From positions 12,739,811-12,803,810 of the forward strand of contig CM040085.1 of assembly GCA_022496805.1 (NCBI GenBank): a DNA stretch of 64,000 nucleotides, in the 5' to 3' direction. The DNA is from Pohlia nutans (Eukaryota; Streptophyta; Bryopsida; Bryales; Mniaceae). Below are positions 56,995-64,000 of the stretch, piece by piece; positions within the stretch are counted from its first letter, which is position 1, and each line of letters opens with the position of its first letter. Both the position numbers and the translations under genes were made by a program. Under the pieces are notes generated by a model. It had not been told where the DNA came from. It was given only the letters and a program-made list of their open reading frames with translations, and searched no databases.

Positions 56995-59212
56995 CTAACA
57001 AACATTTTTATTGAAATATTCTAAGTCGTGAATAAAGCCATGAGGTTCATACATGTTAGGTAACAAATCACGCAAATATTGAAATTCAACCTCAACAATT
57101 TAATTTACAGCCAACATGTGTTTGCATATTGGACCATAGACATTACACTTGCATCATTCACGAGATAATCTAACTATAAACCATTTGTTTGATACCGTCT
57201 GATTTCGGAACGCAAACTTCAGATGACATGGATCAATGATTTCTAGATTCGTTGATCGATCCCCTTCATATCGTTAAACTGATTTATTAGCCTTTTGCAA
57301 CCTCGTTGTTCGACTTTTGTTTCTTTTCACTGTCGAGTATTTATGCGCTTCACTCAACCAATGAACATTATTGTAATGTTCATCCAATGTCAATCTTGAA
57401 AATCGTGGTCCAGTGTCTAGATTACCTATTAGTGCGAAAATAAGTCAAGTCAAGTCTAGTCAAGTCAAGTCTAGTCAAGTCAAGTCAAGTCTAGTCAAGT
57501 CAAGTCTTCGATTGACTTTTCCATGTAGTAAAACATATTTGACTTATTGTCATATGCGTTCTACAAGGTTTGTTGTGTTTGTATGTCCATATCTAAACAT
57601 TCTAGTCCATCTAGGCCACATAGGTTTTCAACGACTGATGTCCCATGTCCAACTTTGTTCAATATATTTTAATACACTTATATTATTGTCATATTTTGTC
57701 TTGAGCCTTCGATATGATTTATGGAAGTTGTCATCCATATTTGCTTCCAACACAGGACATATTTCTTTATACAAATCATTGCAAAGTCCTCAGACAATTT
57801 AGGCAACAAATGATCCAACTATGCATTCTTTGAATAGAACTAATACAGTATCAATTGGCACTTTGTTTGGGTATCACCAATTTCTTGATTTTTCCAATAC
57901 CAAACATTTTTTTCGATTGTTCTATTTATAATAGTTATTGAATTTGTGTCTTTGTTTATCACTATTGCGTATGACTAAATTATAGACATGTTTTGAAACA
58001 CGACTTTCATAGTAAGCCATAATACCATTCACACTTGCCCACTTTCATTATTGTTATTACAAAGCATTAGAAAAATAAACATATCCAATCCGTTTGCATA
58101 GGGGCACATTCCAACAAATAATGACATGTCCCATTGATTGGATTTAAATGTGGAATCAATTACCCATGCTGAATTTGGGATTATAGTCATTGCCCGCCTA
58201 AGCATCTCCTCGGTCTGCACAACTATCACAAATGGCCAATTACTTGGATCCAGATTTAGAGGGTTATACAAATGATGAAAAATCACCTTCTCATTTTCAA
58301 TCCATTTAGGAACCGTCTGTTTTACTATTTTGTAGTCATTTTCACTACATCTTTCTTGCATTTGAAGACGATATGATAAGTTTGAGGCTTTTTTTGAATT
58401 AAAAAAGAAACTGTACGTTTTTTGTTTGTGCAAAAGGACGCTGTTCGCGCAAGATGACATCACATCTCTTCGAATAGGCTAGCACTAATTGAATGTTATT
58501 TAAATTTCTCAACCTCTCTGCACATATGTATATCGCACTTTGGTGAACAAGTAAAAATAACAATTTGTTTGTGACTCCGATTTACTTTGTTGTGTACTGT
58601 TGGAACGGACGAACTGTTCTTTCATGCGATGACTACCCAAAATGACATTTGCATCATGAGCTAATCACATTTTCAATCAAAGGCTTTGGGATGTCATTCA
58701 CTTGTGTACCTACAAACCATTCTTCCTCCCCAATTCTCGAAGTACTATCTTTGTATGCTTCCTGCATTTCTCCCTATGGAGCGCTTTTAAAACGATTGAT
58801 GGTCATTCATTAATATAGGATGTTTCTCATTGAATAAACGCTCTTTCCCATTTGCAATTCTTCGAATCCCAAATTGCCTCCAATACTGGTCTCACTTTAA
58901 CAAAACTCCTTTGTGCCATGCCTCTAATGAATTCTTTCTTGTCGGAGGAAAGTTAAATCCAAGGTGCTAATAGTATCCGCCGAATGCAGTATCCCTTTCA
59001 TATATCAATTTACGAAATAATTTCTCAATTCCCGCTCAAAAATAATAATATGCAAAAATATAGAAGTTTTCCACTTAAACTCTATCCACATGTTCTCAAA
59101 CTTCTTTATCTCCATCACTTTTTAACTGTGGTGCTAAATCAACTCCAATGTCATTATCAGAAAGAAAATCATCGACATTGAGAACTTCGAAAATATCTTT
59201 CACATCGTCCAT
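56995..59212 (-). pseudogene. Decayed MULE-type transposase with SWIM zinc finger
   Basis: Reading the minus strand from an ATG at 59212, coding-like text is broken by many stops. The longest open piece (58463-58029) contains VIVVQTEEMLRRAMTIIPNS followed by AWVIDSTFKSNQWDMSLFVG, the first catalytic Asp region of the MULE transposase domain. Further on, near 57155-57105, CKCNVYGPICKHM fits the SWIM pattern CxCxnCxH, preceded by KWFIVRLSRE. This order (MULE domain, then SWIM) is that of Mutator-like and FAR1-type proteins. Stops occur throughout and a pentamer repeat interrupts it at 57440, so it is not functional. Terminal repeats were not found. Confidence 0.75.
57440..57510. repeat. TCAAG pentamer tandem repeat
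   Basis: GTCAAGTCAAGTCTA-type units in tandem within the MULE relic. Confidence 0.9.
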
Positions 59213-59389
59213 TCTCCCAACACTTTCTCTACAAGACCAATTCCATTTGAACCGTCTTCTTATAATCTATAATAAAGTATTTGTTATATCTGCACATCCA
59301 ACACACGACAAAGTGAGTCCCAGATAAACAATACTAATTTTCCAATTTCCCCAAAATATTTACAATCACTACAACAAATTATCTTCAAT

Positions 59390-61170
59390 GATGATCTATT
59401 GTCACCACTACCACCTTCGCCTCAGTGGTCTTCGCCACCATTTGTTCAAAGTACAAGAAGTAGTGACGAGCACCACCACCCCTTAGTCATGATGGTGTTT
59501 GCCACTACGTGTTAGAAGTATTAGAAGTGGTGATGGGTACCACCACCCTTTTGTCCCCATTAGAGAAAATGTTAGCTTACGGGGGGGGCCTCTAGGATGT
59601 GCTGAAGAGAACCCCAAGATTACATTTATTTTGTCTTGAATGTCCAAATATCCCCTATAGTTGCTCACTATTGTAGGGATGTGATCATGACGGCTTCAGC
59701 TGGGTCAGATGCTGGGTATACATGTGGGAGTTCACATGTGTACCCAACATGTAATTGATTAGCTCCTATCATGTTACATGCTGGGTACACATGTGCACTC
59801 CCACATGAGCTAATCAATTACATGTGCACTTTTTTTTCTGTGCACTCCCAGCATGTAATTGATTAGCATGAGCACTCCCACATGTAAAAAAAGTGCACTC
59901 CCACATGTAATTGATTAGCTCCTATCAAACTCTTGAAATTTACACAAGCTGACACCCCAATTAGTCAGAAAGTTGCTTCTCATATTTTGCTTCCCTGTTT
60001 TCTTTTGTAACATGTAAGGGGCCTACATGAGGGTTCAGACTTTTTGTAATGGGTGGTGTTCGTCACCACGTGTTCGAAGTACTAAAGTGGTGGCGAACAT
60101 CGCACCCCTTGATTTTGGTGGTGCTTGTCACCAAGTGTCCAAATTATTTGAAGTAGTGGTGGACACGACCACCCTTGTCCTGATGATTCCCGTCACCACG
60201 TATCCAAATACATTTGAAGTAATACTCTAAACCACGACCCCTTTGTCCCGGTGGTCCCCGCCACCACGTGTGAAAGTACTAGAAGCGATGACCGCGGGGA
60301 CCACCACCTCATTGCTTTGGTGGTGCCCGCTTCCACGTGTTCAAATTTTTTGAAGTGGTGGATAACATTACAACCCCGTGTCCTGGTGTTCCTCACCACC
60401 ACGTATCGGAATTAATTGAAGTGATGGCAGACACTACTACCCCTTTGGTGCAGTGGTGCCTATCACCAAGTGTCCGAAGTACTAGAAGTCGAGGTGAGCA
60501 CCGCCACTCATTTGTCCCGTTGGTGACCGCCACCATGTGTCCAAATTAATGAAGAAGTATCAGACACTACCAGTCCTTTGCCGTGGTGGTGCTTGCCACC
60601 ATTTCGACAAATTTGAACATGTAGTGGGATCACCACTGATTTCGAAATGGTACTAGCACTCACCATCACCCCCTCCACACTAGTGGCGATTGCCACCACA
60701 TGTTCAATTTTTTTGAAGTGGTGGTGGTGGTGAGTACCACAACTTCAAAACTAGTAGCAACCACATCACAAATTTAGTTTTTTTTGAATTGATGGTGGTG
60801 AGCACTATCACTTCAAATAAATTGAACTTGTTGTGGGACTAACCATCGGTTTCAATTAGGTAGTGGCACTCACCACAACCCTTTCCAAATCGATGGTGAT
60901 CGCTACCACATGTTCAATTTTTTTGAAGTGAAGATGATAGTCACGACTTCAATGCCAATTCCCAATTTTTTTTTGTAGTAGTGACGATCATCACTGCTCC
61001 GTGCTAATTTTCATTTGGTGGTGGTGACCGTCATCACAACCTTGTGTCAATTCTCAAATTTTTGGTGGTGGTGATGGCCATTACCACCCCGTACCAATTC
61101 CCAATTTTTTTTAGTGGTGGTGATGGTCATTACCTCCACCACGACTACCACCTAGTACTACGAGGGGAGG
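59390..61170. repeat. Degenerate tandem array, about 67-bp period
   Basis: Units of the type GAAGTGGTGG...CACCACCCCTTTGTCC..GGTGGTG..CGCCACCACGTGT recur at 59456, 59523, 60085, 60150, 60217, 60281, 60351, 60419 and 60486, then with less regular spacing to 61170. Each unit is itself partly palindromic (GGTGGTG/CACCACC). An unrelated segment at about 59573-60040 interrupts the array. Confidence 0.85.
59573..60040. repeat. Palindrome-rich insert within the tandem array
   Basis: CATGTAATTGATTAGC occurs three times (59747, 59850 and 59907 areas) and once inverted (GCTAATCAATTACATG at 59809). TGGGTACACATGTG, its inverse, and GTGCACTCCCACATG-type motifs are interleaved. It looks like a foldback element inserted into the array. 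Terminal boundaries are uncertain. Confidence 0.6.
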
Positions 61171-62700
61171 CACGACCACTCCCCTCATAGTACTCTCTAT
61201 GGAATTTAGTAGGTCACTGGTTTGGCCGTCCATTGGAAGACCATCCATTTGACGACTTTGTGTCCCGTCCTGCCATGACCCTCAACCGTGCGAAAACTGC
61301 TATCTTCAACTGTGGAACCCGAGGTGGTGAAGCAAGAGGAAATGAAGAGCTTTGTGATCACCATGTATTGTAGATATTCATGGACATTAAAAGAAGCCCG
61401 TGTCAGATGTTGCACCGCATGCTCAATTTAACTTGGCTCTGCATGCTTAATTTGACATTTGACACATGCTCAATTTAAACTGAAGCTCGAATTAATGAAT
61501 TGTTTAGTTAGCCCGTTAGAGTCCAGAAAATGCACATGGCGATTCCTCTCCCGCATTGAACTCCAATCTCATCTAATCTTGATCGTCGGTGTTGATTGAC
61601 AACCCTCATATTACAAACCCACGTGTGAGAAGAAAAATTAGCAATAAGTGTTTGGATCATAATTTTTTTTATTATATATTAGTTTAAAAGACTTTTTCTC
61701 TGTTTATTTGAAATTAATAACTTCTTTAGAAATAAAACTGGTAAAACCAACAATCGAATTTTACTTAACTAGAAAAAAAGATATATTTATCGTTATTTAC
61801 ATTCAAAATGTTGTTAATACAACATTTTAGCTTAAATAATGGTAAAAAAATAGGAAAATGGTGGATAAATATAAAAGGTAAAAAATAGTTTAAAAACATA
61901 ACTTGTAAAAAATAACTAGTAAATTCAATTAATGAAAACAATTAGTAAAACTAGGAATTACCAACAAATGGTAAATTTTGCTAGCAGCGGAAGGCCAATG
62001 CGGGGGGAAATTGAGAAGATATGCTATTTTTAGAAAGGAGGGGTCTATGAAGGCTAATTTTGGCATTCTGAAGTCATTAGTGAAATCCGTTTGCAGATCC
62101 GAGCTATATTAAAAAAAGTTAATAGTAGGTCCAGCAGTAAATTTGAGTTTTTTTTAAATTCATTTTTTTTCCATTGAAAATAAAGGAAAAAAATGTGAAA
62201 GTAGAAATGAAATTGGCTCTTTTCCAAAAAAAAAAAATTAGATATTAGAGTTAACCGAAAAGAGTGTCTCAAAGTGGAAACTCACTTGATACTCACCTTC
62301 AACTAGTTTTCAGTTAAAAGAAACGACAAAACTAGTCTATGGTGTGTTGAAGAATAATCTAAAGCAAGACCCTGCGCCACCACGGGGCGTGGAATTCGTG
62401 ACCTCTCCAATGCTAGAGGAGAGTTCCCATCCGCTCCCGCAAGCCAAGTGCCCAGACCATGGGCACTATTCATGAACAATGGTTGTCAGAAAATTTAATT
62501 ATAGAGAGGGAACTCTTCTTCAACTCCTCTTCTGTTTTCGGTCACTCTAGCAAACCCCAGCAGAAAGTGGTCGACAGTTTAGAGGGCCGCCCAACCCCCA
62601 GTGGCCCACCTCCATGTCTGCCACCCTTCGTCACGTAAAAGGCGGTTCTCATAAATTTCACCATCTGCGATGCCTTTTTACCGATGCTTGAGGATTGACA
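61171..62700. other. Intergenic DNA, nothing identified
   Basis: AT-rich to about 62300, then a GC-richer stretch (62370-62660). No domain-bearing ORF and no clear repeat boundary. Confidence 0.4.
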
Positions 62701-62704
62701 GAGG

Positions 62705-62910
62705 TTTGCCAAGTGCTTTTCTGTGAGGATCCCTTGGGCTTTACACCGAGCCAGGAGATTGACTGTAATGCTGCCAAGTGCTTTCTGTGAAGATCCCTCG
62801 GGCTTTACATCGAACTAGGAGATTAATTGCAATGCTGCCAAGTGACGGTATATTGGGAGCCCACTGGGGCAAGTGCCGACATACTGGGAGCCCACTGGCC
62901 CGGTTGCGGG
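62705..62910. repeat. Two short tandem repeats with TGCCAAGTG motif
   Basis: TGCCAAGTGCTTT(T)CTGTGA starts units at 62707 and 62772, and TGCCAAGTG recurs at 62836 (65-bp period). It is followed by two copies of ATACTGGGAGCCCACTGG-like sequence. TTTGCC(A/G)AGTG-type repeats are common near ends of plant DNA transposons, but I see no terminus. Confidence 0.75.
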
Positions 62911-63557
62911 GTGTATCCTGACGCAATCAATTGTATTAATTCTGGCTCGTTGTCCAATGCACTTGTCCACATGCTAGCAGTCATTGTAGCGACTATATAC
63001 GGCCAATAGAGGCCAATATTAATACAATATAATTAATATTTTATTTTTAGTTAAAAGTATTGAATGGAAACAATGGATACACTGTATGCACATAAAACAC
63101 AAGGCAGAAACTGGTTTTTGTATTATATATCTTGGAATGCATACAAGTTGCCACCTATATCACCCATATAAAAAAACAAGGAGAATATACATAAGTAAGA
63201 AAAGTAAGAAAATGTGTTTAGGAGTCTAAGATACTATAAGATATAAAATGGATAGAGATAGAGATGGACAAATGACAACCGAGAGTCATAATGGCTTTGT
63301 ATATGTCTATAAGAAAGGCTAAAACAAAAGATCCATCTACCGCTAAGGCATCATAACTATACAAGGCTATGCCATTGACATGGTAGACTAAAAACAAATT
63401 AAAAAGAAAAAAGAAAATGAAGAAACACAAAAGAGAAGAAAAAAAGTAGTAGTAATATGAAGAAGAAGAGGGTGACAACTACGGGACATAGAAATTTGGC
63501 ACCCATAAACCCTAAATGACTTGAAGAATGGAAATCATGTCCCGATTCACTTACGAA

Positions 63558-64000
63558 TTACTTCTTGTTTGCTTCAATCAGGTACTCAGAGCCCCACATA
63601 ACCATTGCCTCATCTACAAACTCAGCCTCCATCACTTCATCTAGTGTCTTAATGCCCTTCACTGGCTGTCGAGAAGGAAACATCACCTTCACGCCTTGAA
63701 TATAAACTTTTATGATTTCAACTAGCTGCATACCAGCTTCCCATGGCAACGATCGCCATGGTGAAGCCTGCAGCTTTGATTTAGTGCTCTTGAAACTGTA
63801 CCCTGTTTTCCCCAAAGCAACTGGCTCTCCAGTATGTGTAGGATGTAGTATCCAGACATCTTTATTTACTCCAAGTGGGTATTTTCTCTAAAAGACAGGA
63901 CATCATAAGACTTAGAGCAGCCTCAACTCTCAAGTAGTGATCATATGACAGCAGAAATGGACGATACTCACATTGCTGGCATACATGAAGGGCTGCCTCA
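63558..64000 (-). CDS. Unrecognised protein, last two exons, gene continues to the right
   Basis: The minus strand reads an exon 64000-63971 (RQPFMYASN), a donor GTGAGT, an 81-83 bp intron and a terminal exon starting near 63887 (RKYPLGVNKDVWILHPTHTG) and ending at the stop at 63558. Phase is 0 at both sides. The C-terminus has YSFKSTKSKLQASPWRSLPW, LVEIIKVYIQGVKVMFPS and EFVDEAMVMWGSEYLIEANK. The text is protein-like and the junction keeps frame, so I believe it is a real gene, but I do not recognise the family. The exact acceptor could shift by two bases. Confidence 0.55.

Noticed and set aside
59390..61170. Coding frames or a CRISPR-like array in the GGTGGTG region
   Set aside because: Units are contiguous and degenerate with no spacers. 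Short frames follow from the repeat and carry no domain.

Overview
The window looks like a nuclear segment of a land plant. Genes have several introns with GT-AG junctions and GC-rich exons set in AT-rich intergenic DNA. There are a plant-type oil-body lipase, two leucine-rich-repeat receptor-like pseudokinases, and a ribosomal protein L19 gene with plant promoter motifs (telo-boxes and site II elements). Introns of about 370-620 bp, animal/fungal-like Tc1 (DD34E) transposons and a chromovirus with an apparent self-primed primer-binding site would fit a bryophyte or other early-diverging plant, but the species is a guess.

Layout. 1-2680 (+): last four exons of an OBL1-like class 3 lipase. 3.6-7.7 kb: non-autonomous DNA elements. 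9977-13320 (-): LRR pseudokinase gene A. 14161-17452: one intact Tc1 element inserted into another of the same 1645 bp length, in opposite orientation. 18.3-20.6 kb: more MITEs. 22096-25752 (-): LRR pseudokinase gene B, a paralogue of A with the same exon plan. 25.8-30.4 kb: no gene recognised. 30444-36797 (-): a 6.35 kb Ty3/gypsy chromovirus with near-identical LTRs, an intact 5-bp target duplication and disabled gag and pol. 37.2-49.6 kb: dense nested MITEs and a decayed second Tc1 family. 52210-53458 (-): RPL19. 56995-59212 (-): decayed MULE-type transposase with a SWIM motif. 59.4-61.2 kb: degenerate tandem array of about 67 bp units. 63558-64000 (-): last two exons of an unrecognised gene leaving the window.

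The host genes do not form a pathway. The most striking content is mobile DNA. (1) About twenty elements carry TTAA target sites and ends of the type CCC(C)TAA, a signature best explained by a piggyBac-like transposase acting in trans. (2) The chromovirus has a 13-nt site just inside its 5' LTR that is complementary to its own predicted transcript 5' end, 29 nt below a TATA box; this is the arrangement of Tf1/sushi-type self-priming. Its LTR also carries a dense array of heat-shock-element modules. (3) The nested Tc1 pair is nearly unmutated and both copies encode a full DD34E transposase, so the family was active recently.
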